Part shown: piece by piece, positions 43,677 through 52,281 of the stretch | Layout of the letters: each line of letters starts with the position of its first letter | How positions within the stretch are numbered: the stretch's first letter is position 1 | NCBI RefSeq assembly: GCF_001695575.1 | Contig: NZ_LUAX01000007.1 | Span: forward strand, 1,488,001-1,552,000 | Source: Vibrio europaeus | GTDB lineage: Bacteria; Pseudomonadota; Gammaproteobacteria; Enterobacterales; Vibrionaceae | DNA length: 64,000 nucleotides | Reading direction: 5' to 3' | The notes under the pieces: generated by a model | Told to the model about the DNA's origin: nothing | The model's database searches: none | Seen by the model: only the letters and a program-made list of their open reading frames with translations | Position numbers and translations under genes: made by a program

Positions 43677-45668
43677 TTAAGCCAGAAGCTCTTTCGCTGT
43701 GTTTACTACGTTTTCAGTAGTGAAACCGAACATCTTAAATAGCTCACCTGCTGGCGCAGATTCACCGAATGTCGTCATACCGATGATCTTGCCACCGAAG
43801 CCAACGTACTTGTACCAGAAGTCAGCGATGCCAGCTTCTACAGCAATACGAGCTGTTACGTCAGATGGAAGTACAGATTCACGGTATTCTGCGTCTTGCT
43901 TGTCGAATGCATCAGTTGCAGGCATAGATACAACGCGCACTTTCTTACCTTCAGCTGTAAGTTCAGCAGCCGCGTTAACTGCTAGCTCAACTTCAGAGCC
44001 TGTTGCGATAAGGATAAGCTCTGGCTTGCCTTCACAATCTTTCAGGATGTAACCACCCTTCGCGATGTTAGCTACTTGCTCTTCGCTACGCTCTTGCTGT
44101 GCAAGGTTTTGACGAGAGAAGATTAGTGAGGTTGGACCGTCTTTACGCTCAATAGCCAGTTTCCAAGCCACTGCAGATTCCACTTGGTCACATGGACGCC
44201 ATGTGCTCATGTTTGGTGTTAGACGTAGAGATGCGATTTGCTCGACTGGTTGGTGAGTTGGGCCATCTTCGCCAAGACCAATAGAATCGTGCGTGTAAAC
44301 TTGAATGTTCTGAACTTTCATCAGAGCAGCCATACGCATTGCGTTACGCGCGTATTCCATGAACATTAGGAAAGTTGCACCGTATGGTACGAAACCACCG
44401 TGCAGAGCAATACCGTTCATGATAGCGGTCATACCAAATTCACGTACACCGTAGTGGATGTAGTTACCCGCTGGATCTTCAGCAGAAACAGACTTCGAAC
44501 CAGACCACATAGTTAGGTTAGAAGGTGCAAGGTCAGCCGAGCCGCCTAGGAATTCAGGTAGCATAGCACCGAACGCTTCTAGTGCGTTTTGAGACGCTTT
44601 ACGTGATGCAATGTTTGCTGGGTTAGCTTGAAGATCAGCAATGATTTGGTTTGCTTTCTCTTCCCACTGTGCTGGCAGTTCACCGTTTACGCGGCGTTTG
44701 AATTCTGCTGCAAGCTCTGGATATGCTGCTTCATAAGCTGCAAGTTTCTCGTTCCACGCTGCTTCCTTAGCTGCGCCTGCTTCTTTCGCATCCCACTGCG
44801 CGTAGACATCTTGCGGAATTTCAAACGGACCGTGCTCCCAACCAAGTTCTTTACGTGTAGCTGCAATTTCTTCAGCGCCTAGTGGAGCACCGTGACAGTC
44901 GTGTGAACCAGACTTGTTAGGTGAACCAAAACCGATGATCGTTTTAGTACAGATTAGAGTAGGGCGTGGATCTGCTTTCGCTGCAACGATAGCGGCGTTG
45001 ATTGCTTCAGCATCGTGACCATCTACTGCTGGGATTACGTGCCAGCCGTAAGCTTCAAAACGTTTAGGCGTATCGTCGGAGAACCAACCTTCAACTTCAC
45101 CATCGATAGAGATACCGTTGTCATCCCAGAAAGCGATTAGCTTACCAAGACCTAGTGTACCTGCTAGAGAACATGCTTCGTGAGAGATACCTTCCATCAG
45201 ACAGCCATCACCCATAAACGCATAAGTGAAGTGGTCAACGATGTCATGGCCTTCTTTGTTGAATTGTGCTGCTAGAGTTTTCTCAGCAAGCGCCATACCA
45301 ACAGCGTTAGTGATACCTTGACCTAGTGGGCCAGTTGTTGTCTCGATACCCGGTGCGTAACCGTACTCTGGGTGACCTGGAGTCTTAGAGTGCAGCTGAC
45401 GGAAGTTCTTCAGATCGTCGATTGATAGCTCGTAGCCAGCTAGGTGAAGCAGAGAGTAAATTAGCATTGAGCCATGACCGTTTGAAAGAACGAAACGGTC
45501 GCGGTCTGCCCACTCTGGGTTTGAAGGGTTGTGGTTTAGGTGAGAGCGCCAAAGAACTTCAGCGATGTCAGCCATACCCATAGGTGCGCCTGGGTGGCCA
45601 GAGTTTGCTTGTTGTACACCGTCCATGCTTAGAGCACGAATTGCGTTTGCTAGATTTTTACGATCCAT
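43677..45668 (-). CDS. tkt: Transketolase
   Basis: This 663-residue cytoplasmic, thiamine-diphosphate-dependent enzyme moves two-carbon units between pentose-phosphate-pathway sugars. Blocks visible include SGHPGAPMGMADIAEVLW, GPLGQGITNAVGMALAEK, the ThDP-binding GDGCLMEGISHEA...N (MGDGCLMEG), AEFKRRVNGELP and SIGLGEDGPTHQPVEQ. Its length equals that of E. coli TktA/TktB. It is downstream of transaldolase in the same direction, with a hairpin between. Confidence 0.97.
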   Translation of the reverse strand: MDRKNLANAIRALSMDGVQQANSGHPGAPMGMADIAEVLWRSHLNHNPSNPEWADRDRFVLSNGHGSMLIYSLLHLAGYELSIDDLKNFRQLHSKTPGHPEYGYAPGIETTTGPLGQGITNAVGMALAEKTLAAQFNKEGHDIVDHFTYAFMGDGCLMEGISHEACSLAGTLGLGKLIAFWDDNGISIDGEVEGWFSDDTPKRFEAYGWHVIPAVDGHDAEAINAAIVAAKADPRPTLICTKTIIGFGSPNKSGSHDCHGAPLGAEEIAATRKELGWEHGPFEIPQDVYAQWDAKEAGAAKEAAWNEKLAAYEAAYPELAAEFKRRVNGELPAQWEEKANQIIADLQANPANIASRKASQNALEAFGAMLPEFLGGSADLAPSNLTMWSGSKSVSAEDPAGNYIHYGVREFGMTAIMNGIALHGGFVPYGATFLMFMEYARNAMRMAALMKVQNIQVYTHDSIGLGEDGPTHQPVEQIASLRLTPNMSTWRPCDQVESAVAWKLAIERKDGPTSLIFSRQNLAQQERSEEQVANIAKGGYILKDCEGKPELILIATGSEVELAVNAAAELTAEGKKVRVVSMPATDAFDKQDAEYRESVLPSDVTARIAVEAGIADFWYKYVGFGGKIIGMTTFGESAPAGELFKMFGFTTENVVNTAKELLA

Positions 45669-45710
45669 GATTTTTACCGATTTCTAATATAAATATTGGA
45701 TAAGAAATTG

Positions 45711-45736
45711 AAAGGGGAACGCAAACGTTCCCCTTT
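45711..45736 (-). terminator. Perfect hairpin between transaldolase and transketolase genes
   Basis: Eleven-bp arms AAAGGGGAACG (45711-45721) and CGTTCCCCTTT (45726-45736). On the minus strand the T tract after it is broken (CCCTTTCAATTT), so it may act as a partial terminator or processing site, lowering tkt relative to tal. Confidence 0.6.
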
Positions 45737-45751
45737 TTGAATTCTGTGTGA

Positions 45752-46702
45752 TTACAGCTTAGCTGCGATCATGTCTTCTAGTTTGCCTTGGTCAACTGCG
45801 AAGTTGCGGATACCTTCAGCAAGCTTCTCAACTGCCATTGGGTCTTGGTTGTGATCCCATAGGAACTCAGCGTGAGTCATTGCAGCAGGGCGCTCTTTAG
45901 TACCTTTAGAGTCAACTAGCTTCTCTACTACTTCGCCTTCAGCCGCTTCTAGTTCAGCAAGAAGTGCCGGTGCGATAGTTAGACGGTCACAACCCGCTAG
46001 CTCAAGGATCTCACCGATGTTACGGAAGCTTGCGCCCATAACGACAGTGTTGTAGCCGTACTCTTTGTAGTAGTTGTAGATGCTAGTTACAGATAGAACG
46101 CCTGGATCTTCTTGAGCTTCGAAGTCACGGCCTTCTTTCGCTTTGTACCAGTCCATGATGCGGCCAACGAATGGAGAAATTAGGAATACGCCTGCTTCAG
46201 CACATGCACGAGCCTGAGCAAAAGAGAATAGTAGAGTCAGGTTACAATTGATGCCTTCTTTCTCTAGGATCTCTGCAGCACGGATACCTTCCCAAGTAGA
46301 CGCTAGCTTAATAAGGATACGGTCGTTAGTGATGCCCGCATCGTTGTACATTTTTACTAGTTGACGTGCTTTCGCTACGCTGCCTTCCATGTCGTAAGAA
46401 AGACGAGCGTCAACTTCAGTAGAGATACGGCCTGGAATAGTCTTAAGGATTTCTTTACCGATGTTTACTGCAAGCATGTCACAAGTATCTTGAACTTGTT
46501 GTGCTTTATCAGAGCTTTGCGCTTTAGCGTATTCGATAGAAGCGTCGATTAGAGGTGCATACTCTTCGATTTGAGCTGCTTTAAGAATCAGAGAAGGGTT
46601 AGTTGTAGCGTCTTCTGGCTGGTACTTTTTGATTGCATCAATTTCACCAGTGTCAGCGACTACAGTCGTTAGTTTACGAAGTTGCTCTAATTTGTTGCTC
46701 AT
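45752..46702 (-). CDS. talB: Transaldolase
   Basis: This 316-residue cytoplasmic enzyme transfers the dihydroxyacetone unit between sedoheptulose-7-P and glyceraldehyde-3-P. The Schiff-base Lys lies in RILIKLASTWEGIRAAE; other blocks are EDATTNPSLILKA and GRISTEVDARLS. I start at the second ATG (46702), with AGGA 8 nt upstream; 316 residues fits the TalB family. It leads the tal-tkt pair and is divergent from the SorC regulator. Confidence 0.97.
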   Translation of the reverse strand: MSNKLEQLRKLTTVVADTGEIDAIKKYQPEDATTNPSLILKAAQIEEYAPLIDASIEYAKAQSSDKAQQVQDTCDMLAVNIGKEILKTIPGRISTEVDARLSYDMEGSVAKARQLVKMYNDAGITNDRILIKLASTWEGIRAAEILEKEGINCNLTLLFSFAQARACAEAGVFLISPFVGRIMDWYKAKEGRDFEAQEDPGVLSVTSIYNYYKEYGYNTVVMGASFRNIGEILELAGCDRLTIAPALLAELEAAEGEVVEKLVDSKGTKERPAAMTHAEFLWDHNQDPMAVEKLAEGIRNFAVDQGKLEDMIAAKL

Positions 46703-47154
46703 TTCGATCATCCTATTTAATGGGCTGTCACGTCAAAAACGATAGACGTGAGTTGTGCATTTGCAAGCGAGGTAGCTAATCGGCCTAAACTTCAAAACAG
46801 CTTGGTTGATCAACTGACCTGAATTATTTCAGCGTATGAGCGATTGTTGTGAACATTTGCTCTTACTCTGAGTAAATGATGGGTTCATAATTATCTTATC
46901 TAGCCAGAAAGTCAATCGTATAAGTGAGGTTATGGTGACATTCATCAACTATTTTTTTGAGTTGAAAAGGTAACGTGCTGAAATAAACGTTTGCCACGCC
47001 TGCGTAAGGGGTGAGGGCATGAATAGGTGTTTAAAAATAAACCTGAGAATTTGTGATAGTAGTGAGCAAATGATGGCGAAAATTGGCTGTATGACATATG
47101 CTACACCTCTGAGCAGATGTAATATGCTGCTGACAAAGAGAGAAAGTGAACGAT
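46703..47154. other. Divergent promoter region of talB and the SorC-type regulator
   Basis: About 450 bp without a gene. A perfect palindrome TTACTCTGAGTAA (46863-46875) lies about 160 bp upstream of talB. A related GAGCAAATGATGG element is near 47062. No RNA gene is recognised. Confidence 0.5.
46863..46875. promoter_or_regulatory. Operator-like palindrome upstream of talB
   Basis: TTACTC-T-GAGTAA, a perfect 6-bp-arm palindrome with one central base. It could be a site for the divergent SorC-family regulator; the assignment is inference. Confidence 0.4.
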
Positions 47155-48135
47155 ATGAACAAAGCTGTGAACGATATTTCTGATGACAACGCGGATTTAC
47201 TGACTGAAATTTCAGTTGCCTATTATCAAGATGGTGCGACTCAAGAAGAGATTTCTAAAAAGTTTTCTGTCTCTAGAGCTAAGGTTGGGCGAATGCTTAA
47301 ACAAGCTCGCGACGAAGGTATCGTCGAGATTACCGTCAAGTATCACCCTGTATTCAGCGCAAAGATAGAACAAAGGCTTGTTGAACGATTTGGTGTTAAA
47401 CGTGCTTTGGTTGCTCTTGGCCAACCTAGCGAAGAGCAACAGCGTCAGCAAGTGGCAGGGTTGGTGTCTAAGTATATGGCGGGCACACTTCAAAATGGCA
47501 CTGTGGTTACCGTAGGACAAGGACGAAATGTATCGGCCGTCGCGCACCATACAGGTGTTATCCCTCAGCGAGACGTGAAGTTCGTTTGTGGTATCGGTGG
47601 TATTCACCCTAGGGGCGGTATGTTTAATGCTGACCATATATGTCGTCAGTTTGCGAAGAGTTACGGTGGAACGTCAGAAACGCTTTACGCCCCGGCTTAC
47701 GCGGAAAACCGTGAGCAGAAGTTAGCCTTTATGCAAAATGCGACCGTGAAGCAGACGTTAGATTTGGCGCGTAAAGCCGATGTTGCTTTGGTGGGAATCG
47801 GTGATATGAGCGAAAACAGCTATATGGTTGATCTCGGTTGGTTTACTGCTGATGAAGTAGTTCAGTCACGTATGTTGCAGGGTGTTGTAGGTGATTTCGC
47901 CGGATATGACTTCTTTGATATTCATGGACACTCTTCTGTGACCGTGATGAGCGATCGCGTTATTGGTCTTAGCCTTGAAGAGTTTAGACCAATTTCCGAA
48001 GTGATCGCCATCGCTGCAGAAAACAGCAAACCATTGGCATTGTTAGGCGCGCTAAGAACAGGCGTAATTGATGTTATCGCGACAAGTGTTAGCAATGCAC
48101 TGACAGTACTTAACTTAGATGAACAGATGAAGTAA
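47146..48135 (+). CDS. SorC/DeoR-like sugar-phosphate-responsive regulator
   Basis: This 329-residue protein has an N-terminal helix-turn-helix (GATQEEISKKFSVSRAKVGRMLKQA) and a C-terminal sugar-binding domain of the SorC family (VVTVGQGRNVSAVA, FVCGIGGIHPRG, ALVGIGDM, GVVGDFAGYDF). It should sense a phosphorylated sugar. Divergence from talB-tkt suggests it controls the non-oxidative pentose phosphate genes. GTG at 47146 is used because GAGAGAAA precedes it; ATG at 47155 is possible. Confidence 0.92.
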   Translation: MNDMNKAVNDISDDNADLLTEISVAYYQDGATQEEISKKFSVSRAKVGRMLKQARDEGIVEITVKYHPVFSAKIEQRLVERFGVKRALVALGQPSEEQQRQQVAGLVSKYMAGTLQNGTVVTVGQGRNVSAVAHHTGVIPQRDVKFVCGIGGIHPRGGMFNADHICRQFAKSYGGTSETLYAPAYAENREQKLAFMQNATVKQTLDLARKADVALVGIGDMSENSYMVDLGWFTADEVVQSRMLQGVVGDFAGYDFFDIHGHSSVTVMSDRVIGLSLEEFRPISEVIAIAAENSKPLALLGALRTGVIDVIATSVSNALTVLNLDEQMK

Positions 48136-48184
48136 TCCTTTGGAGTACTAAATTCATATTGTCCGGCATCTGTTCGTATACGAA

Positions 48185-49093
48185 TCATAGTTTGTCTTTT
48201 GAAAATAGTTTTAAGAAGTCAATAAAAGCACGAATTCTTGATGGCACCTGAAGCCCGTAGTTATGAACAACCCAAACAGGTGCCATCAATTTAACCTGTT
48301 TGCCAGTGATCTGAACCAATTTCTCTTGTCGTAGTTCTTCGCTGATGGCTAGCTTTGGCAGGCAAGCAATCCCAAGCCCTGATAGCGCCATAAGTTTGAT
48401 CGTAGGAACACTGTCTCCGCGACGATTGGCTTGAAATCGATAAGTTATTGAATTCGAGCTGTTTGCGTCAAACTTTCTCTCGACATTAGTTCCTTCCCAC
48501 TGATTCGCAATGTAGTCACAGTTAGTCAAAGCAGACTTAGTGATAGGGAGAGATAGCCCTTTTTGCACGATGTAATCCGGGGAGCAGCACAACACTTGTT
48601 CAAGTTCTCCAAGCTTCAATGCCCTAGCACTTGAGTCAGGCAACTCGCCAACAGTAACAGATAAATCTATATATTTTTCAATGAGGTTTAAGCGCATGTC
48701 ATTAGCTATCAACTGCGGCTCGATTTGAGGGTTAATCCTGACAAAATCGCACATAGCAGGGCCAATCAACTGATTCATTAAAGTATGTGGTGAGGTTATC
48801 GTTATCGTGCCTGCAAGGTCGGTGTTGGAATTACGAGCTTCTTCTTCTGCCAGTGACATCAGTTTGTTTAACTCTAAACACCTTTGGTAGAGACGTTTTC
48901 CGGCTTCGGTAAGGGATTGGCGGCGTGTTGTGCGTGTAATTAGCTTAACATTTAGGTGCTGTTCAAGAGCTTGAAGGTGATGACTCACAACAGATTTCGA
49001 TACGTCGAGTTGATCCGAGGCTTTGGTTATCGATCCTGACTCAACGATTTGAACGAAAACTTGCATGCGGTGAAGGTCTGATTTCATTTTCAT
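48185..49093 (-). CDS. LysR-type transcriptional regulator, divergent from the ABM-RidA pair
   Basis: This 302-residue regulator has the N-terminal helix-turn-helix (MQVFVQIVESGSITKASDQLDVSKSVVSHHLQALEQ) and a substrate-binding domain. It is divergent from the ABM/RidA-like genes at 49200-49888 with a 106-bp gap, so it probably regulates them; the inducer is unknown. Confidence 0.92.
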   Translation of the reverse strand: MKMKSDLHRMQVFVQIVESGSITKASDQLDVSKSVVSHHLQALEQHLNVKLITRTTRRQSLTEAGKRLYQRCLELNKLMSLAEEEARNSNTDLAGTITITSPHTLMNQLIGPAMCDFVRINPQIEPQLIANDMRLNLIEKYIDLSVTVGELPDSSARALKLGELEQVLCCSPDYIVQKGLSLPITKSALTNCDYIANQWEGTNVERKFDANSSNSITYRFQANRRGDSVPTIKLMALSGLGIACLPKLAISEELRQEKLVQITGKQVKLMAPVWVVHNYGLQVPSRIRAFIDFLKLFSKDKL

Positions 49094-49199
49094 TGTTCGA
49101 TATAATGAGACTATTAGTTAAATTATAAGTTATTTATCAATTCACCAAAACAATTAAGATTGCTTTTGAGCTCAAACAATAAAACTAAAGGAGATAACC

Positions 49200-49490
49200 A
49201 TGAGTATCTTAGTGCAATTTCAATTTAACTACGCGTACGAAAACAGCCAGTTAATTAAAGATTTCTTTACTGAGATCTTGCCTGACACTCGAACTTTTGA
49301 CGGGAATATATCCGCACACTTGTTTCAAAATAGCCAGGTTGATAAAGCTTTGGTGTTGTACGAAGAATGGCAAAGTGAAGCGCATTTTAAAAAATACATT
49401 GGTTGGAGAAAAGAGATAGGCGATTTTGATCGACTTGGCGCTTTGTTGGCACAAGAACCAAATATTTCTATCTTATCTAAGGAAGTGTGA
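49200..49490 (+). CDS. ABM domain protein (putative quinol monooxygenase-like)
   Basis: This 96-residue protein has the small ferredoxin-like ABM pattern with VQFQFNYAYEN at the start, LPDTRTFDGNISAHLF and LVLYEEWQSEAHFKKYIGW, the EEW/W motif typical of these dimers. Reaction unknown. AAAGGAG precedes the ATG by 8 nt. It overlaps the next gene by 1-4 nt, so the two are translationally coupled. Similar in type to the ABM gene at 9989. Confidence 0.87.
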   Translation: MSILVQFQFNYAYENSQLIKDFFTEILPDTRTFDGNISAHLFQNSQVDKALVLYEEWQSEAHFKKYIGWRKEIGDFDRLGALLAQEPNISILSKEV

Positions 49491-49888
49491 TGAACAAGAT
49501 ATGGAGTCCGTCAAATGTTCCCCCACCTGCTGCGAACTACCATCAGTGTGCGGTGATACCATCTGCTTCGACAAAACTTCACGTAGCGGGGCAGTTAGGC
49601 ATCAATAAGGATGGTGATATTCCCGAAAGCGTAGAAGAGCAAATTGTGCTGGCTTGGCAAAATGTACGAGGTGTTTTGCATGCCAATCAAATGGACATAG
49701 ATGACTTAGTTAGTGTGCGGATTTACTTAACTGATCGAAATGACTTGCCCTTCTATCAACTTGCAAAGGAGCAAATACCTTTTGATGTTGGTGCGTTACC
49801 TACTACATTACTGTTTGTTGCTAGCTTGTTTGACCTACGCTGGAAAGTAGAAATAGAAGCTGAAGCAGCAAAATGTTTTGATACATAG
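49490..49888 (+). CDS. RidA-like (YjgF/YER057c/UK114) protein lacking the catalytic arginine
   Basis: This 132-residue protein has the RidA fold pattern HVAGQLGINKDGDIPESVEEQI, VLAWQNVRGVLHANQMDIDDLVSVRIYLTD and KVEIEAEA. E. coli RidA has an Arg in PARSCV, 13 residues before KVEIEA, needed for imine/enamine hydrolysis. Counting back from KVEIEA here gives Thr in PTTLLF, so that Arg is missing, as in Rid subfamilies outside RidA. Its reaction is thus likely different. The frame opens with two ATGs; either may start it. Confidence 0.87.
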   Translation: MNKIWSPSNVPPPAANYHQCAVIPSASTKLHVAGQLGINKDGDIPESVEEQIVLAWQNVRGVLHANQMDIDDLVSVRIYLTDRNDLPFYQLAKEQIPFDVGALPTTLLFVASLFDLRWKVEIEAEAAKCFDT

Positions 49889-49899
49889 ATCAAAGATAG

Positions 49900-49922
49900 A
49901 GGCGGCAGTGCCGCCTTTTTTT
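49900..49922 (+). terminator. Rho-independent terminator after the RidA-like gene
   Basis: GGCGGCA/TGCCGCC stem followed by a run of T. A second weaker hairpin (ACCCCG and CGGGGT arms, 49931-49956) follows it at once. Confidence 0.9.
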
Positions 49923-50445
49923 GTTGTGTTACCCCGTCACGGGTTCTGGCGGGGTTTCCTCTGTAATCTAATCCACAAATCTCATGTCAGTGTTGTTACT
50001 GACGTCAAAATAATTCGTAGTGTTGCATAGATCACATTAATTAGTTTTTATATAAGTGATTTTACTTCACAAATTTCGGTTGATTGTTTCAACATCTTCA
50101 ACCCCCTCACTAATTACCCCCCAAACTTTTAGGTTTACTTACGTTTATCTATTTCAGGGAAATTATCTGTATTTGCGATTAATTGCAGTGTAAAACCTAA
50201 GCGAAACCTACTCTAGAGCCAATATTCTAACATTCATTCCACTAATTTTTATGTTTCAACATTAATATCTGTTGCTTTGAAGTGGTGTATTGGGCTTTGT
50301 GATTAAGTGTTTTGTTGTATAAGACTTGCTTATGGCTCCATAAATATTGCTGTTTGTATCTATATGACACAATTGTTATTTTGCAGCTAAATTATTTAGC
50401 TCATTAAAAAAATTATAAAATCGCAACATCGAGGTAGTTTCGACC
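49923..50445. other. Long AT-rich intergenic region before the Tad-linked LysR gene
   Basis: About 520 bp without a gene. It holds a second weak hairpin at 49931-49956, GTCAGT/ACTGAC arms near 49985-50002, and a perfect 7-bp-arm hairpin AGCTAAATTATTTAGCT at 50385-50401, some 45 bp upstream of the LysR start. No RNA gene is recognised. Confidence 0.55.
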
Positions 50446-51360
50446 ATGAAAACCGTCAATAGAAGTATCGACGTCAAATACCTAAGAACTTTTTCGCAGG
50501 TTGCCAAGCAAAAAAGCTTTACCGCAGCGGCTGAATCGTTGTTTATGACACAACCTGCAGTTTCACAACATATTAAGAAGATTGAAAGTACGATAGGGGC
50601 AAGTATTTTTGATAGAAAAGAGGGCTTTGTGCTCACAAAACATGGCCAAGTGTTACTTGAATATGCTGACCAAACAATGTCTATGTATGAGAAGTTGTTC
50701 AACGATTTAGAAAGTGTAGAACTGCGAGATCAATTTAACATTGCCATTGCAGAGTTATTCTGTCCAGATATGGTTGATAAAATTATCAATGAATTTAGAG
50801 CGCTAAACAATATCGACCTTTCAATCACCAGTTTTGCGAGTTGTGGGCATCTAGATATAGACAATTATGACCTGATTTTTTCGGTTAGTAGGCTTCCGTG
50901 TACAGATGGGCGTTCGTATCAACTCAATACGGTTAACTATGCTATAGCCCATTCACATGTTATGGATCCGCATGAGTGCTACCCACAGCGAATTGTGTAT
51001 TGCCATACGTTAAATCGCTCGGATGTCCAAGATATTCTTAAACAGCACGGTATAGATGCTTCTTTTGTTACTAGTTGGGTTTCAACTAACTCATTGAGAT
51101 TGATTAAGAATGAGCTTGAAACAAATGGTACGGTATTGATCTTTCCAGAATGGTCAGTTCGAAATTTAGACTGTCGCAAAGTGATCATTAACCAGAAAGC
51201 TAATATGTATGTTTGGTGTAGCGATGATGTTACTCACGAACTTGAAGAGCTTGGATTAAAGCACAAAATGCAAGAGTTGTTTGAACTTAAGGAAGACGAG
51301 CAACTAGGACAAAATACCCCTAGTCTCAAACCTTGCCGAATGTCAGCTTTTAGAAACTAA
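50446..51360 (+). CDS. LysR-type transcriptional regulator beside the Tad locus
   Basis: This 304-residue protein has the LysR helix-turn-helix (YLRTFSQVAKQKSFTAAAESLFMTQPAVSQHIKKIE) and a shorter, less typical effector domain. Its gene runs tail to tail into tadV, with an 11-bp overlap, and is the nearest regulator to the flp operon, so it may control pilus expression; context only. It is not the RcsB-like or NtrC-like control type used in some other tad loci. Confidence 0.88.
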   Translation: MKTVNRSIDVKYLRTFSQVAKQKSFTAAAESLFMTQPAVSQHIKKIESTIGASIFDRKEGFVLTKHGQVLLEYADQTMSMYEKLFNDLESVELRDQFNIAIAELFCPDMVDKIINEFRALNNIDLSITSFASCGHLDIDNYDLIFSVSRLPCTDGRSYQLNTVNYAIAHSHVMDPHECYPQRIVYCHTLNRSDVQDILKQHGIDASFVTSWVSTNSLRLIKNELETNGTVLIFPEWSVRNLDCRKVIINQKANMYVWCSDDVTHELEELGLKHKMQELFELKEDEQLGQNTPSLKPCRMSAFRN

Positions 51361-51808
51361 GAAAAGAGAGTGTTGAAAAAACTAAACCGCTCATAGATAT
51401 AGGTATTCCATAGGGAATACCTTTTTCGAAAACTTTTTTACTCGACGCTATTCCTACCAAATACATGATAGTCACTTGAACACCCCCAAGTAATCCCACC
51501 ATAACCAAATAAGCAATAGTGAGTTCGGGCTTTATTCCTATTGTAAACGCACACAGTAGCTTAATGTCTCCAGCACCGAAACAGCCAACTAACCATATCA
51601 AAATGAGAATAGAAAAAATAACAAAGGTTGTAGTTGCTGATTGAAAAAAATAATCATAGTAAAAAGCTGCGATTGAATTAATAATGAATAGTGTTTTACT
51701 TAGACTATTTGATATTGTTCTACTTTTATGGTCGCTGATACATGCCTTAATGGCACAAGTAAGGTTTACTACAATGAATGATATTGGAAAAATAGTGTCT
51801 ACAATCAT
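51350..51808 (-). CDS. tadV: Prepilin peptidase TadV/CpaA, on the opposite strand to the pilus operon
   Basis: This 152-residue A24-family membrane aspartic peptidase cleaves the Flp prepilin and the TadE/TadF pseudopilins. It has about four to five helices, the first catalytic Asp at residue 26 (SDHKSRTIS) and the second in the GAGD motif at residue 81. It lacks the N-methylase domain, as TadV proteins do. Normally tadV sits between flp and rcpC; here it is divergent from flp, with about 200 bp between their starts. Confidence 0.9.
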   Translation of the reverse strand: MIVDTIFPISFIVVNLTCAIKACISDHKSRTISNSLSKTLFIINSIAAFYYDYFFQSATTTFVIFSILILIWLVGCFGAGDIKLLCAFTIGIKPELTIAYLVMVGLLGGVQVTIMYLVGIASSKKVFEKGIPYGIPISMSGLVFSTLSFLSF

Positions 51809-52010
51809 CTTGAAATATTATCCATTTAGATAGGCATTATCAACAATTACCGCATAAATATATTTTATACTTCTATAAGAACATTGCAAATACTAAGATA
51901 ACAAAAAATTATAACTCCATAAAAACTAATAATTTGTTGTAATTAATATTGGATGATTTAATTCCTTCTGAAATATACACAGGCTAAGGCCAACATTTTA
52001 GAGGAACATT

Positions 52011-52220
52011 ATGTACTACAAAACTTTAGCTAAGCTTGCAGAGCTTAAAATGAAATTCGAAGATGACATCCGCGGTGTAACTGCAGTTGAGTATGCGATT
52101 ATCGCAGTTGTTATGTCAGCTCTTGTATTAGCAGCATTCCAAACAGACACACTGAAAAATGCAATTACAGGGGCTTTAACAAAAGTCACTACTAACCTAA
52201 CTAAAGCAACAGGTAAGTAA
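52011..52220 (+). CDS. flp: Flp-type major pilin
   Basis: This 69-residue prepilin is cleaved by TadV after Gly22 (DIRG/VTAVEY), giving a 47-residue pilin with Glu at mature position 5 and Tyr at 6, the Flp motif. A hydrophobic helix follows (YAIIAVVMSALVLAAF), then a Thr/Lys-rich tail. AGAGGA precedes the ATG. First gene of the Tad operon. The AT-rich upstream gap (about 200 bp) should hold its promoter. Confidence 0.95.
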   Translation: MYYKTLAKLAELKMKFEDDIRGVTAVEYAIIAVVMSALVLAAFQTDTLKNAITGALTKVTTNLTKATGK

Positions 52221-52281
52221 GTTATTTCACTGTATTTTTCTAGGGGCGATAGCCCCTATTTCGCTACTACTTAGACTCAAT

